57,215 bases of DNA from Diphasiastrum complanatum (Eukaryota > Streptophyta > Lycopodiopsida > Lycopodiales > Lycopodiaceae). Shown here piece after piece: positions 34,715 through 49,402 of the stretch. The stretch spans positions 1 through 57,215 of the forward strand of contig MU833373.1 in the NCBI GenBank assembly GCA_029204225.1. The letters run 5' to 3'. The stretch's first letter is position 1; the number at the start of each line of letters is the position of its first letter. The position numbers were made by a program, and so were the translations under genes. The notes beneath the pieces were generated by a model. It did not search any database. It saw only the letters and a program-made list of their open reading frames with translations, and was not told the origin of the DNA.

Positions 34715-35184
34715 CTTGTGGAAAATTGGTTCTCCCTTGCATTCTTGAACTTGATAAAGACATCATACACTTCATCCTTGCTCTTTAGTAGATAGATCCA
34801 ACAAAATCTACTAAAATCATCAATGAATGTTACATACATCTTAGCTCCACTATTGCTAATTGTAGTAAATCCATGAGTATCCGAATGTACAAGTTGAAAA
34901 GGCTTTGTAGATTTAGATATAGATCTAGTATAAGGTAGTCTGTGTGACTTAAACAAAGCACAAGACTCACAAACATGTTTGATGCCACTTAAGAAACTTG
35001 GAAGACCTATCACAATCTTCTTCCTAGCCATTACTACCTCCAATGACTTGAAGTTGAGATGTCCCATCCTTTTATGCCAAACCTCTTGAATAGGTATTTG
35101 CTCCCTTGCAACACATACAACTTGGTTAGAAATAACACAAGCATCTAGTTTGAACAACTTCCCTTGCCTTTTACCTTTTTCCAA
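34715..35184 (-). pseudogene. Copia C: pre-integrase and integrase N-terminal part
   Basis: Frame 35184-34669: VWHKRMGHLNFKSLEVVM and CESCALFKSHRLPY form the HHCC zinc module (intact), followed by LVHSDTHGFTTI (first catalytic Asp) and YVTFIDDFSRFCWIYLLKSK. Homology stops at FIKFKNARENQ, before the second catalytic Asp, and unrelated sequence (34640-34715) leads into gypsy B. In step with copia C gag/protease just upstream on the same strand. Confidence 0.92.
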
Positions 35185-36390
35185 TCAAGACATCCTTCCT
35201 TTTGATCATACAAACATCTCCATCAAACTCCACCTTGAGGCCTTTACATAGCATTTGACTCACACTAAGCAGATTCTTGGTAATAGATGGAATAAACAAG
35301 ACATCCTCCAAATGAACATTTCTATTTGTAGAGAGAGAGAAATATGAATTGTGCCAATCCCTTTGATTGCACACTCACCATCATTGGCTGTGTAGATCAC
35401 CCTCTTGTCATCTCCATATGCCAACAAAGAAGTGAAGTACTCTTTGTGAAAGGTCATGTGTGAACTTGCTCTACTATCATTCCACCAAGGATCTAGATCT
35501 CCATCATTAGCAAGCATACATGAAGACATCACAAAAGCATCATCATTTGCATCTTGAACATCCAAACCATCCTCATCAAGAGTAAGATTACCTTGCTTGT
35601 CTCCTTGATCTCTCTTCTTCTTGTAGCAATCACTTGTAAAGTGTCCTTTGATTCCACAATAGAAGCCCTTGAGCTTTGATCTATCCTTCTTTTTGCCACT
35701 TGAAGAAGCATCCACTTGATCTTGCCCTTTAGACCACTTACTTTTGGTTTTGCCCTTGAATTTGCCCTTTGTGAACATAGCATCCTCTTGAAGTGTCGAT
35801 GTAGATCCAGCTCTTGCTTGAAGCCTATATTCCTCATTGATCAAGATCTCTTGAAGATCCATCAAACATGGCAAAGTCTTTTGAATAGCAATACTTTGAA
35901 CAATGTTAGCATGAGCATCCAACAATCCACTAAGAACTACTTGAATAAGCTCTCCTTCCTTAATGCTTTCATCAATGCAAGCCAACTCATCATTCAATGC
36001 TTTCATTCTCAAAACAAAAGTACTTGGACTTTCTTCATTCTTTTGCAAACAAGAAAAGATTTGCCTTCTTAGAGTCAACACTCTAGAAGTAGATTTGGAT
36101 TCATAAAGCTTCTTCAATGAATCACAAGCTTCCAAAGATGATGTGCACTTACCAACTTCTTTGAGAAGCTCATTGGTAACATTCATCTTTATCATGTGTA
36201 GAGCCTTCTTGGCCCTCTTGTCATACCACACTTGATCTTGTTGTGTTCCTGGTCTCTCCTCCAAACTGTGCACAATATCCAGAACATCATTCATCTCAAG
36301 AAGTGACTCCATCCTCACTTTCCATAATGAATAGTTACTTGAGGTAAGCCTATCATTGGCTTCCAACATGACTCCAATTGAGGTTGCCAT
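35171..36390 (-). pseudogene. Copia C: gag and protease
   Basis: ATG at 36390 opens MATSIGVMLEANDRLTSSNY, a DUF4219-like start, then the UBN2-type capsid (WYDKRAKKALHMIKMNVTNE, STSRVLTLRRQIFSCLQ, ELIQVVLSGLLDAHANIV). The knuckle GFYCGIKGHFTSDC has lost its first Cys, and the protease site reads WWNDSRASSHM where DSG is expected, so Gly is Arg. The frame is uninterrupted for about 340 codons; a frameshift near 35370 moves reading to VHLEDVLFIPSITKNLLSVS and on into the pre-integrase. Related to copia D Gag. Confidence 0.92.
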
Positions 36391-37243
36391 GTAGCAATGA
36401 CCTGATCTTCTTTTTCAACCAGTTTCAATGCACAAAGCACTCCTTTGAACAACAACAAATGCTTTCAAAAGAAATCACCAAGTTTTGAAACTATCTCACA
36501 AATTCACTTCTAGCACTTATACCAAACAAATCAACACATAGAATCATGGAATCTTGATCAACCTATGATCTATCCTCAATCTAATGACTTTTGCCACTAC
36601 CTAAGATTGAAACACACTCAAATGAAGTCTAACAACCTCACTATCTAGAGATCCAATCAAAATTAGAGTTTTGACAAAATCACAAAAAATTGACTATTTC
36701 AAATCTACATGCAAATGCTGAAATTTTGATTATGAAATCTAATAGCCACCACTAAGACTGATCCAATGATCCAAAAATTGGCCAAATCCAGTATGTGAAA
36801 TCAAAAATCGAAATTGATCAAGTTTATAGACCTAAATAGGGTTTTGATCTACAAAAGATCCAATCTACAAAAGCAAAAAACTTGACTTTGGTGTAGAATC
36901 TCAAAAATTCTCTTCTAGCACTTATACAAGCAAATCAACACATAGAATCATGGAATCTTGATCAACCTATTATCTATCCTCAATCTAATGACTTTTTCCA
37001 CTTCATAAGATTGAAACACACTTAAATAAAGTCCAGCAATCTCACTATCTAGAGATCCAATCAAAATTAGGGTTTTGACAAAATCACAAAAATTGACTAT
37101 TCCAAATCTACATGCAAATGCTGAAATTTTTATTATGCAATCTAATAGCCACCACTAAGGCTGATCCAATGATCCAAAAATTGGCCAAATCCAGTATGTG
37201 AAATCAAAAATCGGAATTGATCAAGTTTATAGACCTAAATACC
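36391..37243. repeat. Leader of copia C with 405-bp tandem repeat
   Basis: CTTCTAGCACTTATAC starts at 36507 and at 36912. Both copies continue through CATAGAATCATGGAATCTTG, CACTATCTAGAGATCCAAT and GGCCAAATCCAGTATGTG; the second copy is cut at 37243 where copia A2 begins. Position directly upstream (minus strand) of the copia C gag ATG makes this its untranslated leader or LTR. No PBS was found; the 5' LTR proper is probably missing. Confidence 0.8.
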
Positions 37244-38261
37244 AAGCTCTTCATATTCAAATGTTTATATCAAGATAGTGCAGCAGTCTTTTATCATTAT
37301 CAATTTATATGTGGACGACACATTGCTCTTCAACAATAGTATCGATCTAATAAAAGAAGACAAGACAATGCTATATTTTGAATTCGACATGACCGATTTG
37401 GGCGAAGCTCATTTATGTCTTGGTATTCAAATCCACAAAGACAAAAAATCAAAAGTTGATCTACAATACTCAGCAGAGTTACATCTACAATATATTAGTC
37501 AGATATAATCTGGTTAATTGCAAGTTAGCTCTCTCACCAATGGAACTAGGTCTCAAATTGTCAAAGGACCAATGTTCCCAAACAATCAAATAGAAGGAAC
37601 AGATGCATGAGTATCCTTATTATTCAATAATAGGATCTCTTATGTACGCAATGATCTGTACCAGGACAAACATAGCTTTTGCAGTCAGCTTCCTAAGTCA
37701 ATTAATGATTGGTATGACACATTGGAAGGCTTTTATCAGAGTTATGAGATATCTTCGAGCTACTATGGACTTTTGCATTTGTTATGGAGCAGTCGACAAC
37801 GACAAACTCAATTTACTCATTGGTTTCATAGATGCAAGTTGGGCAGGAGATGTCTTCATCAACAATGGTCCTATTTCCTGGAACAGTCGCAAGCAATCTT
37901 CGATGGCTCTATCTTCCACAGAATCAGAGTATATCGCAGCCTCACAAGCTACAAAGGAAGAAATTTGATCGAGAAACCTACTTTCAGATATCAGTCTGAA
38001 TCAATATGCTCCGACATAAATTATTTTGTGTAATCAAAGTGCCATTGCCTTGTCGGCCAACCCTATATTTCATTCTAGGAGTAAGCACATTGAACTCAAG
38101 TATCACTATGTCATAAGCAAAGTTCTTGACAAAGAAGTCAGATTGCAATATTGTCGAAAGATATGACAACAGATATTTTTACCAAAGCATTAAGCTTGGA
38201 TGCACATAGAAAGTTTTGTGCAGAACTAAGTTTAAAGGTCAAGACATTCATGGATTCAGAT
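37244..38261 (+). pseudogene. Copia A2: RT C-terminus and RNase H
   Basis: Sister of A1. Begins inside RT (YSNVYIKIVQQSFIIINLYV), with catalytic LYVDDTLLF near 37310, FDMTDLGEAHLCLGIQIH, then RTNIAFAVSFLSQLMIGMTH. RNase H: FIDASWAGDV, SWNSRKQSSMALSSTESEY, NQSAIALSANPIFHSRSKHI, YHYVISKVLDKEVRLQYC. Stops and frame shifts occur (about 37507, 37966, 38030, 38163). About 45 bp that A1 encodes between SWAGD and the INNGPISW stretch is deleted. Followed directly by PPT and LTR. Confidence 0.92.
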
Positions 38262-39382
<1,121 letters not shown>

Positions 39383-39557
39383 ATGATCAAATTTAGAGGA
39401 GTCAGAGACGTCCGTGATTTCTGATCAAGTATGGAGCAAGAGCAACACAAATGGTTACAGCCTGAACAGCGGCATAACTTAGATGCTAAATCTTCCACTC
39501 TATTGCCCCTGCCATGAATGCGAACGAGCTGGAGATGTATTTATAAACAACATCCTT
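39383..39557. other. Spacer between A2 LTR and R1 copy 2
   Basis: No feature recognised. Confidence 0.3.
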
Positions 39558-41030
<1,473 letters not shown>

Positions 41031-42990
41031 GCGGTTTTTTTTGCAGGCATTGTAGTCCGTGTCAAGAAACATGACTAAATATGCAGAATAGCAAAACAAA
41101 AAATTGTAATTCCTACAGGTATCAGATGAGCAGACATCCTAGATCAATGATTATTGCAAATCTCATGTATTTTCTGGTGTCCAAATCAACAATGTCCTAT
41201 GAGTTGAAAAATAAATATCTACTGGGTGTTTCAGATGGCTATGGAATACTAAAGTTTTTTTATTGTTCCTTCAGATGCAAAGTATTTCATTACCTTTATT
41301 TATGAATTCTTCAGAAGAGTAGCTATTTATTTCATTACAGTTCAAGACTGCCATGACTTTGGCATTATAGCTAATTCAATTGACCTTTTAATGTACAATT
41401 TGTACATTGTAGATTGCACATGTGCACTTTACATCACACAGGAGGCGTGACAAGAAGAAGCACAATGCTCCAAATGTGCACTTGCATACAGCTCATACTT
41501 CAGGTTTTGCAAGCATGGGCAAAGCTCAACTCTTATCTAACTTGTCAAGTGAGGAGGACAATACTACTCGGTAAATCAAAAGTTTGCTTTTGTAAAGAAC
41601 ACTTTTGTGCTAAGTGTATGTATGTTGAAGATTTGAGAGACATTTCACTCTTCATTCTTGAAGAGCATTAAGGTATGCAAAGAATGGCATGTTAGGACTT
41701 TATGGAGTTGCTTGTAGATTGGATCATGAATTTCCTCCTGGATAATTGAGACTGGGGGGTGCCGGTCGATCGTGTCATAGCACTTTCTAATATCAAATTC
41801 AAGTAACCATGGAATTTCCATCCGAGTGTTTTTTTATCTCCTCGAGCGCCGTGTGGCATTCAAGATTCTTAAGATTGTAAACATGGAAATAACATGTTGA
41901 TAGAATGTAGATTTTAAAGTCTATCTAAAATTTCATAAGTAAGTCATGGCCCTAAAAAAGGCTTGGAATAAGTTGGAGGAGGATTTTTTATAGCCTATAA
42001 AAAGTGAAAAATGATGGGCCATAAAAAATTGGCAGTAAAAAATTACCGAATTACGATTCTTTCCCAATCCTTACAATAGGGGAATGAAGTTCTTACTGGC
42101 ATATCTAGTTTCAGCAAATGTTTAAATTTGACTCAATGTGACGAATTAGCCATTCTTTTAAGACCATTTTATTTGTTGCAAATGACAATAAAAACTCCAT
42201 GTCCCAATATGTAAAGATGCACTTCACTTACAAGGAGCCACATGTCATTTGTTACTTTGGGTCAAAATTAGTAGTAGTGGTTGTAGAGAAAGTGATGGAT
42301 GTATTGGCTAACAAACTCATGTTGAGAATCTTTGAAGTTCCAAGTGGGGAGGGGTGGAAAATGTGGACGGGAATGCATGACAAAAAAGTGTTGGGAGGCC
42401 CTAGTGCATTGTCATGTGGCAAACATAGGGCCCCCTCTTTGTCTTTGCCATGTGGCAAACACAAAAACCAAGAATACTCATATGTTTGTGTACTAGAAAT
42501 TGTGAATAATAATCTTAGAAAAAAGAGAAGCATACCCTTGTAATCAATGCTTCAAAACCTTGGAAGTTCATATTTAATATCAATCTACACATTGGATTTA
42601 AAGTTGTGGGCCTATTTTTGAGTCTTAGGCATAGATTTTATATGCTTTTTCTTGTTTTGAACCCACCACATAGCGCATCACTTACAACATACTTTCTAAA
42701 TTTATGCACAAACCCAAGAGCACAAGGTCTCAAAGTTGTCAATGGAGAAGCAAGTCTAGTGTGAGTCTAAGGTTTGAGCCTACGTTATCATGGCAGGAAC
42801 TTTACTCTTAACGAGTGTCTAATTATTAAATTAAGACAATTTTAGTTATTAATCTACTAAGTATATTGCTCCAAATTGTCCTCCTTGACTTGAGTTGGAT
42901 AAGAGTTGGTTGGCTCATTGAATTAGAGTTGTACCTACATCCATAAAGTAGTAGGTAATGGCCATTGGGAAGGCCATTACAATAAATAAT
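41031..42990. other. No gene recognised
   Basis: About 2 kb of mostly AT-rich DNA. Open frames up to 114 codons (42199-42543, plus) show no known motif or codon regularity. A short inverted match built on CATGTGGCAAAC occurs twice near 42413 and 42450. Confidence 0.45.
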
Positions 42991-43594
<604 letters not shown>

Positions 43595-43635
43595 TATGTG
43601 CTCTCCCTCCTTCCCTCCATTGGCTCTCTGTGGGG

Positions 43636-44200
43636 AAGATCCACAAGTATGATAGATCTAATTAAGCTTTATGATGAGCACAATAACCTGATTCTAGATT
43701 GATTATCAAGATCTAGTACAGAAGTTATGGCTTAACCACAATCTAGCATGCTAAGCTTCAGAGAATGATAGCAATGAATCATAAATGAGCAAAAGTACAA
43801 GATATTAGTGTATTAGTATTAGCCTGAACACGAGTTAGAGAGAGAAAGATAGAGAGATAACAAGCAAAAATTGTCTAGATCCAAAATGGCATGAGATAGC
43901 TACAAAGCTTTGGTTCTTCATCAAAAAATATGAGAAGAGCTACACATATTTATGCAGTTCGAGGTAGCTCGAGGTAGAACCACATCCATCCATCATTAAA
44001 TGACATCTAAAGTGACAACTAGAGTCTATATGACATTTGTCACTTCTCATGCATGAATCTCTACCAACTTTTTCCAAGTGTCCTAGTTCTAACTAGAAAT
44101 GTACAAATCATCATGCATGTGTCCATTACACTTTGTGCATGCCTTGCATGTCACTATGGATCACTTACAGTTAATGCATGTGAATTGCCACGAGTTTCCT
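43636..44200 (-). mobile_element. Copia D 3' LTR, truncated at both ends
   Basis: Matches 48650-49213 of the D 5' LTR. On the minus strand it begins at AAACTCGTGGCAATTC, joined directly to RNase H coding sequence, so the first about 145 bp of LTR, the PPT and the end of pol are deleted. It ends at GTGGATCTTCCCCAC near 43632, missing the last about 35 bp, beside the CT array. Confidence 0.88.
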
Positions 44201-45800
44201 TTGTTGTTGTAGTGAGTGCCTTGTACTCAGCTTCACAAGATGAGAGTGATACAGTATCTTGCTTTTTGGAAAGCCAAGATATCAAGTTTGCTCCAAGATA
44301 TATGACATAAGCACTTGTAGATTTTCGATCTGCTCTATCACTTGCAAAATCTGAGTCATAATAACCAACAATAGATAGATCTTCACTTCTATACAATAAA
44401 CCATAATCAAAAGTTGAAGATATATATCTAAGCACTCACTTGGCCATTTTCCAATGATAAATAGTAGGATTTTGCATAGCTTGGCTCAATTTATGAACAC
44501 TAAAGCTTATGTCAGGTCTAGTTATTGTGAGCCAAATTAGGGAGCCTATAAGACTCTTAAAAAGTGTGATGTCCATGAAGGATCTTTCATCACTTTTGTT
44601 AGGGTCTTTTACATTTTCCTCCATAGGAGTTTTTATACTCTTACAATCTAACATATTGAACTTTTTTAACATTAAAAGAGCATACTTGGATTGAAATACA
44701 AAAGCTTTATCTTTAAGAAAGTCAATCTCTAAAGCTAGTATATAGTGAATTTTTCCAAGATCTTGCATCTTGAACTCTTTTCCAAGTGCACTCTTGGTTT
44801 CCTCAACTAACTTGATACAACTTCCAGTCATAATGATATCATCAACATAAATGATAAGCATGACAATATCTTTATAAAAAAACTTGACAGATAAGGAAGG
44901 ATCATAGTTACTAAGATTAAATCCTAGTGACTCCAGAAAGGTGTTAAGTCGAGAATACCATGACCTTGGAGCTTGCTTTAGTACATATAGACTTTTGAAA
45001 AGCAAGCAAACTTTGTCTTTGTCATGGATGAACCCAATAGGCTGATCCATATAAATCTCTTCTTCTAGATATCCATTTAGAAATGCATTAGAGACATCTA
45101 GTTGAAGAACTTGCCAATTGAAAAGACAAGCAACAGAAATTATGATTCTAATTGATACCATCTTTGCAACTGGAGCAAAAGTCTCCTCATAATCAAGTAC
45201 ATAAACTTGAGCAAAACCTTTAGCACAAATTCTAGCCTTGTACTTGTTGATTGTGCCATCTTGATTATACTTGACTCGAAAAATCCACTTGCAACCAATG
45301 GTGTGCTTGTTGGATGGAAGATCCACAAGCTCCCATGTCTTGTTGGCCATCAAAGCATCATATTCCTCCTTCATGGCAAGGTACCATTCCTTCGAGTTGA
45401 GTGCATCATATACATCCCTTGGCTCCTCATGTGAAATAAAATAAGCACAATTAGTGGAGCTGATTTCCACTTGCTTGCCTCTATCTTCATAAGTAAGCCT
45501 CCTAGGCTCGAATCTTTCTCTTTGAGATCTCCTTGGTGAAAAGATTTGAGGTGACTCCTCCTAAATTCTCGGCCCCATCTCTCCATGATAGTCTTCAAGG
45601 GTGATGATTAGAGTATCTTTGTGAGAATCTTTGAACTCGGCCTCCTCAAGAATGTATTTTTGATCCTCATGGAATATAACATCCCTACTCTCAATTGTAG
45701 TTGAGGTAGAGGGAACATAGATTCTATAAGCTTTCTTGTTGGATGCATATCCAACCATGGATCCCTTTAATAGAATTAGGATCATCTCTTTTTCTTGTTT
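44201..45800 (-). pseudogene. Copia D: RT and RNase H
   Basis: Minus strand 45470-44436 is open for 344 codons: WYLAMKEEYDALMANKTWEL, CKWIFRVKYNQDG, KARICAKGFAQV, LQLDVSNAFLNGYLEEE, LKQAPRSWYSRL, catalytic LIIYVDDIIMTG near 44850, MQDLGKIHYILALEI and PDISFSVHKLSQAM. One stop at about 44434 separates it from RNase H (VLRYISSTFDYG, YYDSDFASDRADRKSTSAYV, VSLSSCEAEYKALT), which then runs into LTR sequence. Upstream linker 45785-45561 (GYASNKKAYRIYVP, ESRDVIFHED) is in another frame. The RT is the best preserved in the window. Confidence 0.95.
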
Positions 45801-46520
45801 TCAAGGGCACATGAACAAAGCAAGCACAACCAAAAACTCTAAGGTGATCTACCTTAGGTTTCTTCTTAAGACTTCAAAAGGTGGTTTTTCAGCAAGTGCA
45901 TTGTGAGGTAATCTATTGCACAAATAGTTTGCACAATTTATAGCCTCACCCCAATATTCAATAGGCAAAGAAGCTTCAACACGAATTACTTTAGCACATT
46001 CACATAAAGATCTGTTTTTCCTCTCAGCTACTCCATTTTGAGATGGAGAATAAGCACAAGAAAACTCTCTCTTTATTCCTTCACCTTCACAGTATTCATG
46101 AAACTTGTTGGAGATGTATTCACCTCCTACATCACATCTTAAAGCTTTAACTATAAAAGACAACTGTTTCTCAACATAAGCTTTCAAAATTAGGAAGTGA
46201 TCAAATACCATTGCCTTTGAAGAAAGCATATACAACCAAGTATATCTAGTAAAGTCATCAATAAAGGTGACAAAACATGTTGCACCATCAATACTTTTAG
46301 AAGAGGAAAAATGTACATCCGAGTGTATAAGCTCCAAAGGATGAGTGGTTTTTATAAAAGACTTCTAATATGGCTTTCTATGTGATTTTGCAATAGCACA
46401 AGCCTCACAAGGCTTGAAATCTTTGGAAAGATATTTTTGAAGACCAATAGCCTTCACTTTCTTGACCATAGAAGACAAATTTAAAGTTAGGATGCCCCAA
46501 CCTTCAATGCCACAACTCCT
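45801..46520 (-). pseudogene. Copia D: integrase
   Basis: Core frame 46337-45849 is open for 162 codons: LIHSDVHFSSSKSID (first Asp), FVTFIDDFTRYTWLYML, LRCDVGGEYISNKFHEYC (second Asp), SQNGVAERKNRSLCECA (Glu), EYWGEAINCANYLCNRLP. All three catalytic residues are present. The zinc module lies upstream in two frames: HxxxxRLGHPN-like sequence damaged by a frameshift near 46500 and CEACAIAKSHRKPY near 46390. Confidence 0.94.
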
Positions 46521-47850
46521 CCTTAGATAACAAAGCAACTTCACAAAGATTTGCATTCTCATAAGAGTTTAACTTAAAAATTCCACCACATCTAGATCCA
46601 TCAGCTAAGATCTCATCATTTTTCTTGATAAAGCAAGTATTGGAGTTGAACTTTATATCACAGCCATTATCAAGCAACTTTCTCACACTAATCAAGTTCT
46701 TTGTAAGTTCTGGAATGAAAAGAATATTAGAAAGTGCAAGAAATTTTGAAGAAGCAAGTTTCAATGGAATGTTGCCAATTCCTTCTATAGAGCACTCATG
46801 ATCATTAGCAGTGTAAATAGATCTCTTAAGTCCTTTGTAAGGTACAATTGAGTCAAAAGACTCCTTTGAACAGCACATATGTGAAGAAGATCCACTATCT
46901 ATGTACCAAGCTCCATCTTTCTTGAAAGGTGATGAAGAAAAACTGGACACCATAAGTGATCCTTCTCCATCACTTGCAACAGAATCTTCTTCAATCTCTT
47001 TGGAGAGATTAGCTTGCTTGAGTTGGTTTTTCTTCTTGAAGCAATTAGAGGCATAGTGCCCCTTCTTGCCACAAAAGAAACACTTCACTTTCTTCTTCTT
47101 GGTCTTTGAGTTAGAAGGATGAGATGTATCATCCTCTACACCATCTTTCTCTCGATCTTTGGCTTTGTCTTTGTTGGATGCTTGAGAGAATTGATTTTTA
47201 CTCCTTCCTTCTTGCTTGCCTTTGACAAAGAGGGCTTTGTCACTTCCACCATGCTCGAGTTTGTTCGTCCTGGAGGGTTTATAGCTTTGTCTAGCTTCTT
47301 CAGAAATAAGAATTCCTTGGAGAGTTTCTAGATTAGGCAACTCCTCTTTAATAGCAAAAGACTGAGCAAGATTATCATAGTCATCTTTCAAGCCATTTAA
47401 AATGACTTGAACTAGCTCATCTTGGTTAATACCAACATAGGAAAGCTCTCTATGTAAATCTTTAACTCTCAGAACATAGTTCGATGCACTCTCTTCACTT
47501 CTTTGGAAACTTTGGAAAATCTGATTCCTAAGAGTGAGTATTCTAGAAGTATTCTTTGCTTCATAGATGGGCTTAAGTGCATCCCAAGCTTCTTTGACTT
47601 TAGTGCAAGATCCTATCTCTCTCAAAATTTCATTAGATACATTCATCTTAATGAAATGTAGAGCCATTCTAGCTCTCTTCCTATACTTAGGAATTTCAGC
47701 TTGTGCTTGAGGCTCCTCCTCAGCACCAAGCACAATGTCCATAACATCCTAGAGTATCAAAATAGAATCCATTCTGAACTTCCAAATTGAGTAACTAGAA
47801 GTATTTAGTCTTTCATTTGCTTCTAGAAGATATCCTCCCAGAGGTGCCAT
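46504..47850 (-). pseudogene. Copia D: gag and protease
   Basis: ATG at 47850 opens MAPLGGYLLEANERLNTSSY (DUF4219-like) with one in-frame TAG about 33 codons in; from 47742 the frame is open for 412 codons. UBN2-type capsid: ARMALHFIKMNVSNEILREI, SRILTLRNQIFQSFQ, VQVILNGLKDDYDNLAQS. Basic/acidic linker, intact knuckle CFFCGKKGHYASNC, then protease WYIDSGSSSHMCCSKESF with catalytic DSG. The start is supported by homology with copia C, whose Gag begins with the same motif. Confidence 0.94.
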
Positions 47851-48608
47851 TTAGATGAAGACTTCTTAGTTATTGGACTGCAATATGGTTGAGCTTGTTC
47901 CAATCAGACTTAAAGTTGCTGCCCTCTCTCACTATAGGTATTTTCAAGGATATTCTACCTTCCTATGTGAAACACTTGCAACTGTATTTGAGATGAATCT
48001 CAAATATTTCACAAGACAAGATTATCTAGATCAGACACACAAAGTGGATTGAGACACTTTGGCTAGTTTGAATCCTACTTTTGGCACTTGTGAAATGCTT
48101 CAAAAGAAAATACTATTGACACTCAGAAGGCTCAAAGGGTGTTCAATTACTTCAAACTTAGGCTTGATCTTCAGTTTCTTGTGCAGGATGCTCAAAACAA
48201 TGGATTCAGAACAAAGCAAGGTTGAATCAAATCAAAATGTTGTCACTCGGATTTGGTACCTATCCCTATCCTCTTTAAGAGCTTATAACTCTTGATAAAC
48301 ACATCAAATTGATTTGATTTCAATTTCTATGAAAAGTACAGATCATAAGCTTTCCATCAAGCTATAAGACCAGTATCTTTGGATCTAGAAGCAAGGAGAT
48401 ATTAGAGACTGAAAATCTCTGATTTTCACACGTGCAGAATTTCAGAATTCCGTATAACCACTTTTCCGGTCTGAAAATTCAGTTCCAATCCGATTTGATC
48501 CAAATACACTTCAGAGAAAGGTTAGAAAAAGTGCAAAACTACTTTTTTGCTTGATCTAGCTCTCAATTTCTTGTACAATCAAAGATGTTAGCATGCAAAG
48601 CTCAATTT
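47851..48608 (-). other. Copia D untranslated leader
   Basis: Between PBS and gag ATG, 758 nt, noncoding. The part from 48608 to about 48050 is repeated in reverse as the leader of copia F (56635-57215). Confidence 0.75.
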
Positions 48609-48621
48609 GGCTCTGATACCA
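48609..48621 (-). other. Primer-binding site of copia D
   Basis: TGGTATCAGAGCC on the minus strand, the standard copia PBS complementary to the 3' part of initiator tRNA-Met, directly next to the LTR end. Confidence 0.93.
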
Positions 48622-49358
48622 TGACAAAATTTCCAGAATTCACACATGTGAGAAAGATCCACAAGTATGATAGATCTAATTAAGCTTTATGATTAGCACA
48701 ATAACCTGATTCTAGATTGATTAGCAAGATCTAGTATAGAAGTTATGGCTTAACCACAATCTAGCATGCTAAGCTTCAGAGAATGATAACAATGAATCAT
48801 AAATGAGCAAAAGTACAAGATATTAGTGTATTAGCATTAGCCTCAACACGAGTTAGAGAGAGAAAGATAGAGAGATAACAAGCAAAAATTGTCTGGATCC
48901 AAAATGACATGAGATAGTTACAGAGCTTTGGTTCTTCATCAAAAAATATGAGGAGAGCTACACATATTTATGGAATTTGTGGTAGCTCGAGGTAGAACCA
49001 CATCCATGCATCATTAAATGACATCTAAAGTGACAACTAGAGTCTATGTGACATTTGTCACTTCTCATGCATGAATCTCTACCAATTTTTCCAAGTGTCC
49101 TAGTTCTAATAGAAATCTACAAATCATCATGCATGTGTCCATTGCACTTTGTGCATGCCTTGCATGTCACTATGGATCACTTACAATTAATGCATATGAA
49201 TTGCCACAAGTTTCTACTAGCATAATTTTGCTAATTCTATGTCTACAAACTATAAACTTGTACTCATCATTCTAGATATGACATATCCATGTAGCTCGAG
49301 TTTTATCTAGGCCAAACTTGACATTTTGCATTTATGAGCAACATACTTGCATGGTACA
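48622..49358 (-). mobile_element. Copia D 5' LTR
   Basis: On the minus strand begins TGTACCATGCAAGTATG at 49358 and ends TTTTGTCA at 48622, 737 bp, next to the PBS. The F copy at 55931 starts with the same word, which fixes the border. ATAAATAT near 48965 may serve as TATA box. CACGTG lies just inside the leader at 48429. Confidence 0.9.
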
Positions 49359-49402
49359 ATATTTTTAGCAAGCCTAAAGTCAAGATGAATTATTTTTCCA
49401 TT

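Noticed and set aside
42199-42543. 114-codon ORF in the 41-43 kb gap
   Set aside because: No domain, and the frame is overlapped by an antisense frame of similar length; unsupported.
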